A stretch of DNA of 64,000 bases, taken from Chryseobacterium sp. 18061. GTDB lineage: Bacteria; Pseudomonadota; Gammaproteobacteria; Enterobacterales; Enterobacteriaceae. The position numbers and the translations under genes were made by a program. Positions 48,791-59,158 of this stretch are shown piece after piece; positions within the stretch are counted from its first letter, which is position 1; the number at the start of each line of letters is the position of its first letter. The notes under the pieces are model-generated. The model ran no database searches. It was not told where the DNA came from and was given only the letters and a program-made list of their open reading frames with translations. The stretch is from NCBI GenBank assembly GCA_902706205.1, contig CACSKA010000010.1:124001-188000 (forward strand). The letters are read 5' to 3'.

Positions 48791-48838
48791 TCTTTCACCA
48801 TGATGTGAAAGAAAAGAGAATCAGGCGCTTACGCCTGA
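48791..48838 (+). other. Two hairpins upstream of mrcB
   Basis: TCTTTCAC / GTGAAAGA (48791-48812, 6-base loop) and TCAGGCG / CGCCTGA (48821-48838, 4-base loop) are both perfect stems just ahead of the mrcB start at 48857. Whether they belong to the mRNA leader is not known. Confidence 0.4.
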
Positions 48839-48856
48839 ATTTAGCGGAGAAAAAGT

Positions 48857-51400
48857 ATGGCGGGGAATGACCGCGAGCCGATTGGACGTAAAGGCAAGCC
48901 TGCACGTCCGGCTAAGCAGAAGGTTAGCCGTCGTCGTCTCAGGGACGAAGAGTACGACGATGATGATTACGAAGATGAGGATGACGAACCGATGCCGCGC
49001 AATGGAAAAGGTAAAGGCAAGAAGCCCCGTCGCAAATACGGCTGGTTCTGGCTACTGGTCAAATTAGGCATCGTTTTTGCGGTGTTGATGGCCATTTATG
49101 GCGTCTATCTGGATCAGAAAATCCGTGCACGAATCGACGGTAAAGTGTGGCAGCTGCCAGCGGCGGTCTATGGCCGTATGGTTAACCTCGAACCGGATAT
49201 GCCCGTCAGCAAGAATGAGATGGTGCGACTGCTGACGGCCACGCAGTACCGCCAGGTGACGGCGATGACCCGTCCGGGCGAGTTTACCGTGCAGTCCAAC
49301 AGCATCGAGATGATCCGTCGTCCGTTTGATTTCCCGGACAGTAAAGAAGGGCAGGTGCGCGCGCGTCTGACCTTTGATGGCGATCATCTGGATTCCATCA
49401 CTAACATGGATAACAATCGTCAGTTCGGTTTCTTCCGTCTCGATCCGCGCCTGATAACCATGATGTCATCGCCTAACGGCGAGCAGCGCCTGTTTGTGCC
49501 GCGCAGTGGTTTCCCGGACTTGCTGATCGACACGCTGATTGCGACCGAAGACCGTCATTTCTACGAGCATGACGGCATTAGCTTCTACTCGATGGGGCGT
49601 GCGGTACTGGCGAACCTGACGGCGGGCCGAACGGTGCAGGGCGCAAGTACCCTGACTCAACAGCTGGTGAAAAACCTGTTCCTCTCCAGCGAACGCTCCT
49701 ACTGGCGTAAAGCCAACGAAGCGTACATGGCGCTGATCATGGATGCCCGTTACAGCAAAGACAGGATCCTTGAGCTGTATATGAACGAGGTGTACCTCGG
49801 TCAGAGTGGCGACAACGAAATCCGCGGTTTCCCGCTGGCAAGCCTGTACTACTTTGGCCGCCCGGTGGAAGAACTGAGCCTCGACCAGCAGGCGCTGCTG
49901 GTGGGCATGGTGAAAGGGGCGTCTATCTACAACCCGTGGCGTAACCCGAAACTCGCACTGGAACGTCGTAACCTGGTCCTGCGCCTGCTGCAACAGCAGA
50001 AGGTTATCGATCAGGAGCTGTACGACATGCTCAGCGCGCGTCCGTTGGGCGTGCAGCCGCGCGGTGGGGTGATTTCTCCACAGCCAGCGTTTATGCAGAT
50101 GGTGCGTCAGGAGTTGCAGGCGAAGCTCGGTGACAAGGTGAAAGATCTTTCCGGTGTGAAAATCTTTACCACCTTCGATTCCGTGGCGCAGGATGCGGCA
50201 GAAAAAGCGGCGACCGAAGGCATTCCGGTCCTGAAGAAACAGCGTAAGCTGAGCGACCTCGAAACCGCGATGGTAATTGTCGACCGTATGACCGGCGAAG
50301 TGCGGGCGATGGTCGGTGGTGCAGAGCCGCAGTATGCGGGTTATAACCGTGCGATGCAGGCGCGTCGTTCGATTGGTTCTCTGGCAAAACCGGCGACCTA
50401 TCTGACCGCGCTGAGTCAGGCGAATACCTATCGTCTGAACACCTGGATTGCCGATGCGCCGGTCACGATTCATCTTTCGAACGGCCAGACCTGGTCCCCG
50501 CAGAACGATGATAAGCGCTTTAGCGGTCAGGTGATGTTAGTGGATGCGCTGACGCGTTCGATGAACGTACCGACGGTGAACCTCGGGATGGCGCTGGGAC
50601 TGCCGGCAATCACCGATACCTGGCAAAAACTCGGCGTGCCGAAGGATCAGCTTAGTGCGGTTCCGGCGATGATTCTTGGCGCCCTGAACCTGACGCCAAT
50701 CGAAGTGGCTCAGGCGTTCCAGACTATCTCCAGCGGCGGTAACCGTGCGACGCTTTCCGCGCTGCGTTCGGTCATTGCGGAAGATGGCACCGTGCTGTAC
50801 CAGAGCTATCCGCAGGCTGAACGTGCCGTTCCGGCACAGGCGGCCTACATGACGTTGTGGACCATGCAGCAGGTTGTGCAGCGCGGTACAGGTCGTCAGC
50901 TTGGCGCGAAGTATCCGAATCTGCATCTGGCGGGTAAAACCGGGACCACCAACAATAACGTCGACACCTGGTTTGCGGGCGTCGACGGACGTGAAGTGGT
51001 GATCACCTGGGTTGGCCGTGATAACAACCAGCCGACTAAGCTGTACGGGGCCAGTGGTGCGATGTCCATTTATCAGCGTTATCTGTCCAACGAGTCGCCG
51101 ATCCCACTGGATCTGACGCCACCGGAAGATATCGTCAATATGAGCGTCGACGACAACGGCAACTTTATCTGTGATGGGGCAGGTATGCGTCAGCTGCCGG
51201 TCTGGACGACCAATCCGGATCAGCTGTGTCAGCAGAGCCAGGCGATGCAACAGCAACAGCAGGACGCAAATCCGTTCGGCGGCCAGCAGCAGCCACAGCA
51301 ACAGCAGCCTCAGCAGCAGCAACAGCAACAGCAGCCAGCGAAGCAGGAAAAAGGCGATGGCGTAGCGGGCTGGATTAAAGATATGTTCGGCGGCAACTAA
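48857..51400 (+). CDS. mrcB: Penicillin-binding protein 1B
   Basis: PBP1B is a bifunctional peptidoglycan synthase with glycosyltransferase and transpeptidase activity. The product is 847 aa (E. coli 844). A charged cytoplasmic tail (to about residue 63) leads into one membrane helix, then a UB2H region, then the GT51 domain with [11 protein letters not shown] and [12 protein letters not shown]. The transpeptidase has the Ser in [10 protein letters not shown] and KTG in [10 protein letters not shown]. Met46 ([10 protein letters not shown]) is conserved and could give a short form, as in E. coli. The extreme C-terminus is a Gln-rich tract ending DMFGGN. Confidence 0.98.
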   Translation: MAGNDREPIGRKGKPARPAKQKVSRRRLRDEEYDDDDYEDEDDEPMPRNGKGKGKKPRRKYGWFWLLVKLGIVFAVLMAIYGVYLDQKIRARIDGKVWQLPAAVYGRMVNLEPDMPVSKNEMVRLLTATQYRQVTAMTRPGEFTVQSNSIEMIRRPFDFPDSKEGQVRARLTFDGDHLDSITNMDNNRQFGFFRLDPRLITMMSSPNGEQRLFVPRSGFPDLLIDTLIATEDRHFYEHDGISFYSMGRAVLANLTAGRTVQGASTLTQQLVKNLFLSSERSYWRKANEAYMALIMDARYSKDRILELYMNEVYLGQSGDNEIRGFPLASLYYFGRPVEELSLDQQALLVGMVKGASIYNPWRNPKLALERRNLVLRLLQQQKVIDQELYDMLSARPLGVQPRGGVISPQPAFMQMVRQELQAKLGDKVKDLSGVKIFTTFDSVAQDAAEKAATEGIPVLKKQRKLSDLETAMVIVDRMTGEVRAMVGGAEPQYAGYNRAMQARRSIGSLAKPATYLTALSQANTYRLNTWIADAPVTIHLSNGQTWSPQNDDKRFSGQVMLVDALTRSMNVPTVNLGMALGLPAITDTWQKLGVPKDQLSAVPAMILGALNLTPIEVAQAFQTISSGGNRATLSALRSVIAEDGTVLYQSYPQAERAVPAQAAYMTLWTMQQVVQRGTGRQLGAKYPNLHLAGKTGTTNNNVDTWFAGVDGREVVITWVGRDNNQPTKLYGASGAMSIYQRYLSNESPIPLDLTPPEDIVNMSVDDNGNFICDGAGMRQLPVWTTNPDQLCQQSQAMQQQQQDANPFGGQQQPQQQQPQQQQQQQQPAKQEKGDGVAGWIKDMFGGN

Positions 51401-51409
51401 GACTGTTCC

Positions 51410-51515
51410 CCCTCACCCTAACCCTCTCCTCACAAGGGAGAGGGGACTGTCCGGTTGAAAGGACAGGCCGGTTCCCCCCCTCGCTCATTGGGGGAGAGGA
51501 CCGGGGTGAGGGGCA
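51410..51515. repeat. CCCTCACCC-type imperfect palindrome, copy 4
   Basis: Begins CCCTCACCCTAACCCTCTCC and ends GGGGTGAGGGGC followed by six T. It contains an inner repeat (GTCCGGTT / GGCCGGTT). It lies between mrcB and fhuA and, with the T-run, may terminate mrcB. Confidence 0.8.
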
Positions 51516-51632
51516 TTTTTTAACCTTCCTTTAACTCCCCACTTACCATCAGGTTATTTTTTAAACCCTCAATTCTGGTAGGGACGTATTCCGCTTGCTA
51601 TGACTTCCGCGTTTCGCCTATTATTCTGCGGG

Positions 51633-51651
51633 CATAATAATAATTCTCGTT
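51633..51651. promoter_or_regulatory. Fur box of fhuA
   Basis: AATAATAATTCTCGTT within this stretch fits the 7-1-7 Fur pattern (tgATAATnATTATCa) in its left part. It lies about 40-55 bases upstream of the fhuA start, where Fur repression would be expected. Confidence 0.6.
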
Positions 51652-51688
51652 TACGTTATCATTCACTCAATATTATCAGAGAACAATC

Positions 51689-53896
51689 ATGGCGCGTCTC
51701 AACACTGCTCAGCCAATGAATACCTCACTGCGCAAGCTCGCATTGGTAGTAGCCACAGCGGTTAGCGGCATGTCTGTCAACGCACAGGCAGCGACACAAC
51801 CTAAAGAAGAAACCATTACCGTGACGGCCGCACCAGCGGCACAGGAAAGCGCGTGGGGCCCAGCGGCTACCGTCGCAGCCAAACATTCCGCCACCGCCAC
51901 GAAAACCGACACCCCGATTGAAAAGACCCCGCAGTCGATTTCAGTGGTGACGCGTGAAGAAATGGACATGAAACAACCGGCCACGGTGAAAGAAGCGCTG
52001 GCCTATACGCCAGGCGTCTTTGCAACGCGTGGCAGCTCGACGACCTATGATGTGGTGTCTATTCGCGGTTTCACCACCTCGTCCACGGTCAATACTAACC
52101 AGTACCTCGACGGCATGAAGCTTCAGGGTGATAACTACTCTGAAATGTCGATGGACCCGTATTTTCTGGAGCGTGTGGAAGTGATGCGCGGTCCGGTTTC
52201 CGTTCTGTACGGAAAAAGTAACCCAGGCGGTATCGTCAGCATGGTCAGCAAGCGTCCGACCACTGAGCCGTTAAAAGAAATTCAGTTCAAAATGGGCACT
52301 GACAACCTGTGGCAGACCGGTTTTGACTTCAGCGATGCGATTGATGACGACGGCGTGTGGTCTTACCGCCTGACCGGTTTGGGCAGCAGCCAGAACGCAC
52401 AGCAGGAAATGGTGAAATCCACCCGTTACGCGATTGCGCCATCTTTCAGCTGGCGTCCGGATGATAAAACCGACTTCACCTTCCTGAGCAACTTCCAGAG
52501 CGACCCAAATGCGGGTTACTACGGCTGGTTGCCGCGCGAAGGAACCGTGGTGCCGTACTACGATGCCAACGGTAAAGCGCATAAACTGCCGACGGACTTC
52601 AACGAAGGGGAATCGGATAACAAAATGGCGCGCCGTCAGAAGATGGTGGGCTACAGCTTCTCGCATGAATTCAACGACACCTTCACCGTGCGCCAGAACC
52701 TGCGCTACGCCCAGGTGAACACCCTGTATCGCTCTGTTTATGGCAACGGCTACATTGCGCCGGGCCAGATCAGCCGCGCGTACGTGCGTTCAGATGAAAA
52801 CATGAACAGCTTCACCGTGGATAACCAGCTGCAGTCCAAATTTGCTACCGGTGCCGTGGATCACACGCTGTTGACTGGCGTGGACTATATGCGTATGCGC
52901 AATGATATCGACGCTGACTATGGTTCAGCCGATCCGATCAGCATGAGTAATCCGCAGCACGGTAACCCGAACGTCAACGTGTTCTTCCCGTATGCGGTGC
53001 TGAACCGTCAGGAACAGACCGGTTTGTACGTGCAGGATCAGGCCGAATGGGATAAGTGGGTGCTGACGCTGGGCGGTCGCTACGACTTCGCGAAAACGTC
53101 AACCCTTACCCGTTCGTCAAACACCACTGCGGAAGTTAACGATCACCAGTTCACCTGGCGCGGTGGTCTGAACTATCTGTTCGACAACGGTATTTCCCCA
53201 TACTTCAGCTACAGCGAATCTTTCGAGCCGATCTCCGGGGCGACGATGGGCGGTAAACCGTTCAATCCGTCTAACGGCAAGCAGTACGAAGCGGGTGTGA
53301 AGTACGTACCGAAAGATATGCCAGTGGTGGTGACGGCGGCAGTGTATCAGCTGACCAAAGATGGCAACCTGACGGCAGACCCGAGCGCGCCGAGCAGCGG
53401 ATTTAGCGTCCAGGGCGGCGAAATTCGCTCCCGTGGCGTAGAGCTGGAAGCGAAGGCGGCGGTGAATGCCAACGTCAACCTGACAGCGTCTTACACCTTC
53501 ACCGATGCGAAATACACTGAAGATACCTGGTATGAAGGTAAGCGTCCGGCGGAGATCCCACGTAACATGGCTTCTCTGTGGGCGGATTACACCTTCCACG
53601 AAACCGCGCTCAGTGGTCTGACGATCGGTGCGGGCGGACGTTACATCGGTAACACCGTCAGCTACTACTCAGCGAACTCGCCTAAGGCGTATGAATCGTT
53701 CAACGTGGCAGGCTATGCGCTGATGGACGCTACCGTGAAATACGATCTGGCACGCTTTGGTCTGCCGGGATCGTCGGTGGGCGTGAATGTCACCAACCTG
53801 TTCGATCGTGAATACGTCTCCAGCTGCTACAGTGAATACGCGTGCTACTGGGGCGCGGAGCGTCAGGTTGTGGCGACAGCCACCTTCCGTTTCTAA
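51689..53896 (+). CDS. fhuA: Ferric hydroxamate (ferrichrome) outer-membrane receptor FhuA
   Basis: FhuA is a TonB-dependent 22-strand barrel that imports ferrichrome; the E. coli protein is also a receptor for phages T1, T5 and phi80. The product is 735 aa (E. coli 747). A signal peptide ends near AQAA, the TonB box is ETITVTAAPA, and the plug has SVVTREEMDM, RGPVSVLYGKSNPGG and KRPTTEPL. The C-terminus ends in Phe. The external segment YGNGYIAPGQISRAYV is shorter than its E. coli counterpart and lacks that loop's cysteine pair, while the late pair (SSCYSEYACYWG) is kept. Confidence 0.97.
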   Translation: MARLNTAQPMNTSLRKLALVVATAVSGMSVNAQAATQPKEETITVTAAPAAQESAWGPAATVAAKHSATATKTDTPIEKTPQSISVVTREEMDMKQPATVKEALAYTPGVFATRGSSTTYDVVSIRGFTTSSTVNTNQYLDGMKLQGDNYSEMSMDPYFLERVEVMRGPVSVLYGKSNPGGIVSMVSKRPTTEPLKEIQFKMGTDNLWQTGFDFSDAIDDDGVWSYRLTGLGSSQNAQQEMVKSTRYAIAPSFSWRPDDKTDFTFLSNFQSDPNAGYYGWLPREGTVVPYYDANGKAHKLPTDFNEGESDNKMARRQKMVGYSFSHEFNDTFTVRQNLRYAQVNTLYRSVYGNGYIAPGQISRAYVRSDENMNSFTVDNQLQSKFATGAVDHTLLTGVDYMRMRNDIDADYGSADPISMSNPQHGNPNVNVFFPYAVLNRQEQTGLYVQDQAEWDKWVLTLGGRYDFAKTSTLTRSSNTTAEVNDHQFTWRGGLNYLFDNGISPYFSYSESFEPISGATMGGKPFNPSNGKQYEAGVKYVPKDMPVVVTAAVYQLTKDGNLTADPSAPSSGFSVQGGEIRSRGVELEAKAAVNANVNLTASYTFTDAKYTEDTWYEGKRPAEIPRNMASLWADYTFHETALSGLTIGAGGRYIGNTVSYYSANSPKAYESFNVAGYALMDATVKYDLARFGLPGSSVGVNVTNLFDREYVSSCYSEYACYWGAERQVVATATFRF

Positions 53897-53906
53897 TCTC
53901 CTCTTT

Positions 53907-53930
53907 GGGCACGGTTCGCCGTGCCCTTTT
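53907..53930 (+). terminator. Terminator/attenuator between fhuA and fhuC
   Basis: GGGCACGG, TTCG tetraloop, CCGTGCCC, then TTTT: a perfect 8-bp stem ending 15 bases before the fhuC ATG. Partial read-through would give more FhuA than FhuCDB. Confidence 0.75.
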
Positions 53931-53945
53931 GACAAGTTGGCCGTT

Positions 53946-54743
53946 ATGCAGGACACCACAACTCAGACCGACACCACGTTCGCTATGAACGATGTCACCT
54001 TTCGTGTGCCAGGCCGTACGCTGCTGCACCCGCTTTCACTGACCTTCCCGCCTGGAAAAGTGACCGGCCTTATCGGTCATAACGGTTCAGGTAAATCCAC
54101 GCTGTTAAAAATGTTGGGTCGTCACCAGCCGCCGTCAGAAGGCGATATCCTGCTGGATGGACAACCGCTGGAAAGCTGGAACAGTAAAGCGTTTGCGCGC
54201 AAGGTGGCCTATCTGCCCCAGCAGTTACCGCAGGCAGAAGGGATGACGGTACGCGAACTGGTGGCGATTGGCCGCTATCCGTGGCACGGTGCGTTGGGGC
54301 GATTTGGCGCAGCGGACCGCGAGAAAGTAGAAGAAGCGATTTCGTTGGTTGGATTGAAACCGTTGGCCCATCGTCTGGTGGACAGTCTTTCTGGCGGCGA
54401 ACGCCAGCGCGCGTGGATTGCGATGCTGGTGGCGCAGGACAGCCGTTGTCTACTGCTGGATGAACCGACCTCTGCGCTGGATATTGCTCATCAGGTCGAC
54501 GTCCTGGCGTTGGTGCATCGTCTCAGTCAGCAACGCGGCCTGACGGTGATTGCGGTGCTGCATGACATCAACATGGCGGCGCGCTACTGCGACTATCTGG
54601 TGGCGTTGCGCGGTGGTGAAATGATTGCCCAGGGCACGCCGGAAACGCTGATGCGTGGCGAAACACTGGAAAAAATTTACGGAATTCCGATGGGGATCCT
54701 GCCGCATCCGGCGGGTGCTGCCCCGGTAAGCTTTGTTTATTGA
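53946..54743 (+). CDS. fhuC: Ferric hydroxamate ABC transporter ATP-binding protein
   Basis: FhuC is the ATPase energising ferric hydroxamate import through FhuB. The ATG at 53946 gives 265 aa, as in E. coli; the upstream open frame lies in fhuA. Walker A is GHNGSGKST, the signature LSGGERQRA, Walker B LLLDEPTSA, and the switch His is in VLHDINMAARY. It overlaps fhuD by one base. Confidence 0.98.
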   Translation: MQDTTTQTDTTFAMNDVTFRVPGRTLLHPLSLTFPPGKVTGLIGHNGSGKSTLLKMLGRHQPPSEGDILLDGQPLESWNSKAFARKVAYLPQQLPQAEGMTVRELVAIGRYPWHGALGRFGAADREKVEEAISLVGLKPLAHRLVDSLSGGERQRAWIAMLVAQDSRCLLLDEPTSALDIAHQVDVLALVHRLSQQRGLTVIAVLHDINMAARYCDYLVALRGGEMIAQGTPETLMRGETLEKIYGIPMGILPHPAGAAPVSFVY

Positions 54744-55633
54744 TGAATGATTCCCTCTCGATAAGCCGTCGTCGTTTATTGACGGCTATGGCGCTGTCTC
54801 CGCTGCTCTGGCAGATGAAAAGCGCGCACGCTGCGGCGGTGGATCCGCAGCGCATCGTGGCCCTCGAATGGCTGCCGGTAGAACTGCTGCTGGCGCTGGG
54901 CGTAACGCCGTACGGCGTGGCCGACATTCCCAATTACAACCTGTGGGTTAACGAACCGGCGCTGCCTGCATCGGTGATTGACGTTGGCTTGCGTACCGAA
55001 CCTAATCTCGAACTGCTGACCGAAATGAAACCGTCGTACATGGTGTGGTCGGCAGGTTATGGTCCGTCGCCAGAAAAACTGGCACGTATCGCACCGGGCC
55101 GCGGTTTCAATTTCAGCGACGGTAAACATCCGCTGGCAAATGCCCGTAAGTCGCTTGTGGAAATGGGCCAGTTGCTGGGCATGGAAAACCAGGCTCAGGC
55201 GCATCTCAACCATTTCGATCAATTTGTGGCGCAGCATAAACCGCGTTTTTCCGCGCGTGGCGGACGGCCGCTGCTGATGGTAACGCTGCTCGATGCCCGT
55301 CATGTGCTGGCCTTCGGTTCGAACTGCCTGTTCCAGCAAATCCTGGATGAGTACGGGATAGTGAATGCCTGGCAGGGCGAAACCAACTTCTGGGGGAGTG
55401 AGGTGGTCGGCATCGACCGATTGGGCGAGTTCAAGGACGTGGACGTTATCTGTTTCGATCACGGCAACGAAACCGACATGCAAAAACTGATGGCCACGCC
55501 GCTGTGGCAGGCGATGTCGTTTGTGCGTCAGCAGCGCTTCCAGCGAGTGCCTGCCGTGTGGTTCTACGGTGCGACGCTGTCGGTGATGAATTTTATCCGT
55601 ATTCTCGATAACGCGTTGGGAGGCAAGGCATGA
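54743..55633 (+). CDS. fhuD: Ferric hydroxamate-binding periplasmic protein FhuD
   Basis: FhuD carries ferric hydroxamates from FhuA to FhuB. The ATG at 54743 overlaps the fhuC stop (TGATG) and gives 296 aa, as in E. coli. The N-terminus has a twin-arginine signal (ISRRRLLTAMALSP, cleaved near AHA). VIDVGLRTEPNLELL and QGETNFWGSEVVGI match the family. It overlaps fhuB by four bases. Confidence 0.97.
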   Translation: MNDSLSISRRRLLTAMALSPLLWQMKSAHAAAVDPQRIVALEWLPVELLLALGVTPYGVADIPNYNLWVNEPALPASVIDVGLRTEPNLELLTEMKPSYMVWSAGYGPSPEKLARIAPGRGFNFSDGKHPLANARKSLVEMGQLLGMENQAQAHLNHFDQFVAQHKPRFSARGGRPLLMVTLLDARHVLAFGSNCLFQQILDEYGIVNAWQGETNFWGSEVVGIDRLGEFKDVDVICFDHGNETDMQKLMATPLWQAMSFVRQQRFQRVPAVWFYGATLSVMNFIRILDNALGGKA

Positions 55634-57612
55634 GCCAGCGCATCGCGCGTTTCCCGGCATTCATTCTCTTCGTGCTGTTTATCGCCTCGGCGTGGCTGAG
55701 CTGGCACAACTTTAACGTGGCGCTGCCACGTGGACAGTGGCGGGAAGCGCTGTGGCAGCCGAACGTCGATAGCATCCGGCAGATGCTGTTCCACTACAGT
55801 TTGCTGCCGCGCGTGGTTATCTCGCTGCTCGTTGGGGCCGGGCTGGGGCTGGTCGGCGTTCTGTTCCAGCAAGTTTTACGTAATCCGCTGGCCGAACCGA
55901 CGACGCTCGGCGTCGCCACCGGGGCACAGCTCGGCATCACGATCACCACGCTGTGGGCTATTCCGGGCGCATTCTCAACGCAGTTTGCGGCACTGGCGGG
56001 GGCCTGTGTGGTCGGTGCGCTGGTGTTTGGCGTCTCCTGGGGCAAGCGTTTGTCGCCGGTGACACTGATCCTCGCCGGGCTGGTGGTGAGCATGTACTGC
56101 GGCGCGGTGAATCAGCTTTTGGTGATTTTTCACCACGACCAGCTGCAAAGCATGTTCCTGTGGAGTACCGGCACGTTGACGCAAACCGACTGGAGCGTGG
56201 TGCAGCAACTTTGGCCGCAGCTGCTCGGCGGCGTGATGCTCACACTTCTGCTGCTGCGCCCGTTAACCCTGATGGGGCTCGACGACGGCGTTGCGCGTAA
56301 TTTGGGCCTGGCACTGTCTCTGGCACGTCTCGGGGCGCTGACACTGGCGATCGTTATCAGTGCGCTGCTGGTTAATGCAGTGGGCATTATCGGCTTCATC
56401 GGCCTGTTTGCGCCGCTGCTGGCGAAAATGCTCGGCGCGCGACGTTTGCTTTCGCGCCTGATACTGGCTCCGCTGATTGGGGCGCTGATCCTCTGGCTTT
56501 CTGATCAGCTGATTTTGTGGCTTTCACAGGTGTGGATGGAAGTGTCTACCGGCTCCGTCACTGCGCTGATTGGCGCACCGCTGCTGCTGTGGCTCCTGCC
56601 GCGCCTGCGTAGCATTAGCGCTCCGGCGATGGACGTGGGCGATCGCGTGGCGACTGAACGCCAGCGGGTACGGGTGTGGGCGTTGGCCGGTTGTGGTGTG
56701 CTGCTGATTGGTATGCTGGCTGCGCTGTCGCTCGGGCGTGATGCGCAGAGCTGGCACTGGGCGACGGGCGATTTACTGAATGCACTGATGGAGTGGCGTG
56801 CGCCGCGAATTCTGGCGGCGCTGATTGCCGGGATAATGCTGGCGGTTGCGGGTTGTATTATTCAACGCCTGACCGGCAACCCGATGGCGAGCCCGGAAGT
56901 GCTGGGTATTTCCTCCGGTGCTGCGTTTGGCGTGGTGTTGATGCTGTTCTTCGTGCCGGGTAATGCCTTTGGCTGGCTGCTGCCGGCTGGCAGTCTGGGC
57001 GCGGCGGTGACACTGATGATTATTCTGATTGCCTCAGGCCGGGGTGGATTCTCTCCGCACCGAATGCTGCTGGCCGGGATGGCGCTCAGTACCGCGTTTA
57101 CGATGCTGCTGATGATGTTGCAGGCGAGCGGCGATCCGCGCATGGCGCAGATCCTCACCTGGATTTCTGGTTCTACTTATAACGCGTCGTACGAGCAGGT
57201 GCTGCACACCGGACTGGTGATGATTGTGTTGCTTGCGCTGACGCCGCTGTGTCGGCGCTGGCTGACGATACTGCCGCTCGGGGGTGACACTGCCCGCGCG
57301 GTGGGCATGGCGCTGACGCCGACGCGCGTGGCGCTGCTGCTGTTAGCCGCCAGCCTGACGGCGACGGCGACGATGACCATTGGTCCACTGAGCTTTATTG
57401 GTCTTATGGCGCCGCATATCGCGCGGATGATGGGCTTTCGCAGAACGATGCCGCACATGATTCTGTCGGCATTAGTGGGGGGGATTATGTTGGTTATTGC
57501 TGACTGGTGTGGACGGATGGTGCTGTTCCCGTACCAAATCCCGGCCGGGCTGCTGTCTACGTTTATCGGCGCGCCGTACTTTATTTATCTGCTGAGGAAG
57601 CAGAGCCGGTAA
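55630..57612 (+). CDS. fhuB: Ferric hydroxamate ABC transporter permease FhuB
   Basis: FhuB is the double-length inner-membrane permease, made of two homologous halves of about 330 residues each, with about 20 membrane helices in total. The product is 660 aa, as in E. coli. Each half has the FecCD-type motif, seen as RNPLAEPTTLGVATGAQLG and GNPMASPEVLGISSGAAFG. It is the last gene of the fhu operon. A REP pair follows before the convergent hemL. Confidence 0.98.
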   Translation: MSQRIARFPAFILFVLFIASAWLSWHNFNVALPRGQWREALWQPNVDSIRQMLFHYSLLPRVVISLLVGAGLGLVGVLFQQVLRNPLAEPTTLGVATGAQLGITITTLWAIPGAFSTQFAALAGACVVGALVFGVSWGKRLSPVTLILAGLVVSMYCGAVNQLLVIFHHDQLQSMFLWSTGTLTQTDWSVVQQLWPQLLGGVMLTLLLLRPLTLMGLDDGVARNLGLALSLARLGALTLAIVISALLVNAVGIIGFIGLFAPLLAKMLGARRLLSRLILAPLIGALILWLSDQLILWLSQVWMEVSTGSVTALIGAPLLLWLLPRLRSISAPAMDVGDRVATERQRVRVWALAGCGVLLIGMLAALSLGRDAQSWHWATGDLLNALMEWRAPRILAALIAGIMLAVAGCIIQRLTGNPMASPEVLGISSGAAFGVVLMLFFVPGNAFGWLLPAGSLGAAVTLMIILIASGRGGFSPHRMLLAGMALSTAFTMLLMMLQASGDPRMAQILTWISGSTYNASYEQVLHTGLVMIVLLALTPLCRRWLTILPLGGDTARAVGMALTPTRVALLLLAASLTATATMTIGPLSFIGLMAPHIARMMGFRRTMPHMILSALVGGIMLVIADWCGRMVLFPYQIPAGLLSTFIGAPYFIYLLRKQSR

Positions 57613-57615
57613 ACA

Positions 57616-57687
57616 TGCCCGGGGCGCAAGCTTGCCGGCCTACTCATCCGAAGAGTTGTAGGCTCGGTAAGCGTAGCGCCACCGGGC
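57616..57687. repeat. Inverted pair of REP units (BIME-like) between fhuB and hemL
   Basis: One unit (57616-57643) runs GCCCGGGGCGCAAG..GCCGGCCTAC, and an inverted one (57658-57687) runs GTAGGCTCGGTAAGC..CACCGGGC. The two are separated by 14 bases. The position between convergent genes is typical. Confidence 0.8.
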
Positions 57688-57699
57688 AATATCAACCTA

Positions 57700-58980
57700 T
57701 CAAAGCTTCGCAAACACCTTACGCGCCGCGTCGATGGTGTTGTTGATATCCTGCTCGGTATGCGCCACGGACATAAAGCCCGCTTCGAACGCTGATGGCG
57801 CCAGATAAACGCCTTCTTCCAGCATCAGATGGAAGAATTTCTTGAAGCGTTCCACATCGCATTTCACCACATCCTGATAGCAGGTTACGGTTTTTGCATC
57901 AGTGAAGAAGATGCCGAACATCCCGCCCACATTATTCACGACCAGTGGGATCCCTGTATCACGCGCTGCACGCAGCAGGCCCTGCGCTAACTGGTTGGTC
58001 AGGCTGGTCAGGGTTTCATGAATACCCGGCTGGGCGACTTCAGTCAGACAGGCATAACCGGCGGCCATCGCAATCGGGTTACCGGACAGCGTTCCCGCCT
58101 GATAAACCGGACCGGTTGGCGCCAGCGCGTCCATCACTTCGCGACGGCCACCAAAGGCACCGACAGGCATTCCGCCACCAATGATTTTTCCCAGACAGGT
58201 CAGGTCAGGAACCACATCGTAGTAATCCTGAGCGCCTGCCAGTGCAACCCGGAAACCAGTCATCACTTCATCGATAATGAACAGCGCGCCAAATTCGTCA
58301 CACAGCGCGCGCAGACCCGGCAGGAAGTCTGGCTGCGGTGGAATGCAGTTCATGTTACCTGCAACAGGTTCGACGATGATGCAGGCGATATCCTGTGGAT
58401 ATTGCTCGAACGCTTCACGTACGGACGCCAGATCGTTATAGGTGCAGGTCAGCGTGTGTTTGGCAAAATCCGCCGGCACGCCCGGAGAATTTGGTTGGCC
58501 GAGGGTCAGCGCGCCGGAGCCGGCTTTCACCAGTAGGCAATCGGCGTGTCCGTGATAGCAGCCTTCGAATTTGATGATTTTGTCACGCCCAGTGAAGCCA
58601 CGAGCCAGACGGATGGCGCTCATGGTCGCTTCGGTACCGGAGTTCACCATACGCACCATGTCCATGGTCGGAACCAGTTCGGTCACCAGCGCCGCCATTT
58701 TCACTTCCATTTCGGTCGGCGCGCCGAAGCTCAATCCGCGTGATGCCGCTTCAATCACCGCGTTCCGAATGGCCGGGTGGTTGTGGCCGAGCACCATCGG
58801 GCCCCAGGAACCGACGTAGTCAATGTAGGCTTTACCATCCACATCATACAGATACGCGCCGTCGGCACGTTCGACAAACAGTGGGGTACCGCCGACGCCG
58901 GTAAAGGCACGGACCGGCGAGTTGACGCCGCCGGGGATCAGTTCGCGGGCCGCACTGTAGAGATTCTCAGATTTGCTCAT
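57700..58980 (-). CDS. hemL: Glutamate-1-semialdehyde 2,1-aminomutase
   Basis: HemL converts glutamate-1-semialdehyde to 5-aminolevulinate for tetrapyrrole synthesis, using PLP. The product is 426 aa, as in E. coli. The PLP lysine lies in [16 protein letters not shown], with [11 protein letters not shown] carrying the cofactor Asp and [15 protein letters not shown] binding the phosphate. It is convergent with fhuB and divergent from clcA. Confidence 0.98.
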   Translation of the reverse strand: MSKSENLYSAARELIPGGVNSPVRAFTGVGGTPLFVERADGAYLYDVDGKAYIDYVGSWGPMVLGHNHPAIRNAVIEAASRGLSFGAPTEMEVKMAALVTELVPTMDMVRMVNSGTEATMSAIRLARGFTGRDKIIKFEGCYHGHADCLLVKAGSGALTLGQPNSPGVPADFAKHTLTCTYNDLASVREAFEQYPQDIACIIVEPVAGNMNCIPPQPDFLPGLRALCDEFGALFIIDEVMTGFRVALAGAQDYYDVVPDLTCLGKIIGGGMPVGAFGGRREVMDALAPTGPVYQAGTLSGNPIAMAAGYACLTEVAQPGIHETLTSLTNQLAQGLLRAARDTGIPLVVNNVGGMFGIFFTDAKTVTCYQDVVKCDVERFKKFFHLMLEEGVYLAPSAFEAGFMSVAHTEQDINNTIDAARKVFAKL

Positions 58981-59158
58981 TCGAGGTTCCTGGTTCGTAG
59001 AAAGCGTGTTAGCGGGCTATTCTAATTTATTCCCGGAAGGTTATGAAAGTTTTGCCCAATTGAAACAATGTAATAATGAAGGAATTTTAACGCGACGTAC
59101 CGCTATAGGGTGGTTACAATGCAGTCTGCAATTTGTCCTACCAATTAATGATAATGGC

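Noticed and set aside
51241-51342. CAG/CAGCAA repeat tract resembling a microsatellite
   Set aside because: It is in frame and encodes the Gln-rich C-terminus of PBP1B, which E. coli also has in shorter form. Some length instability is possible, but it is part of the gene.
58973-59158. N-terminal extension of clcA by 62 codons
   Set aside because: It overlaps the hemL start and the divergent promoter region. The ATG at 59159 gives the usual ClcA N-terminus and length.
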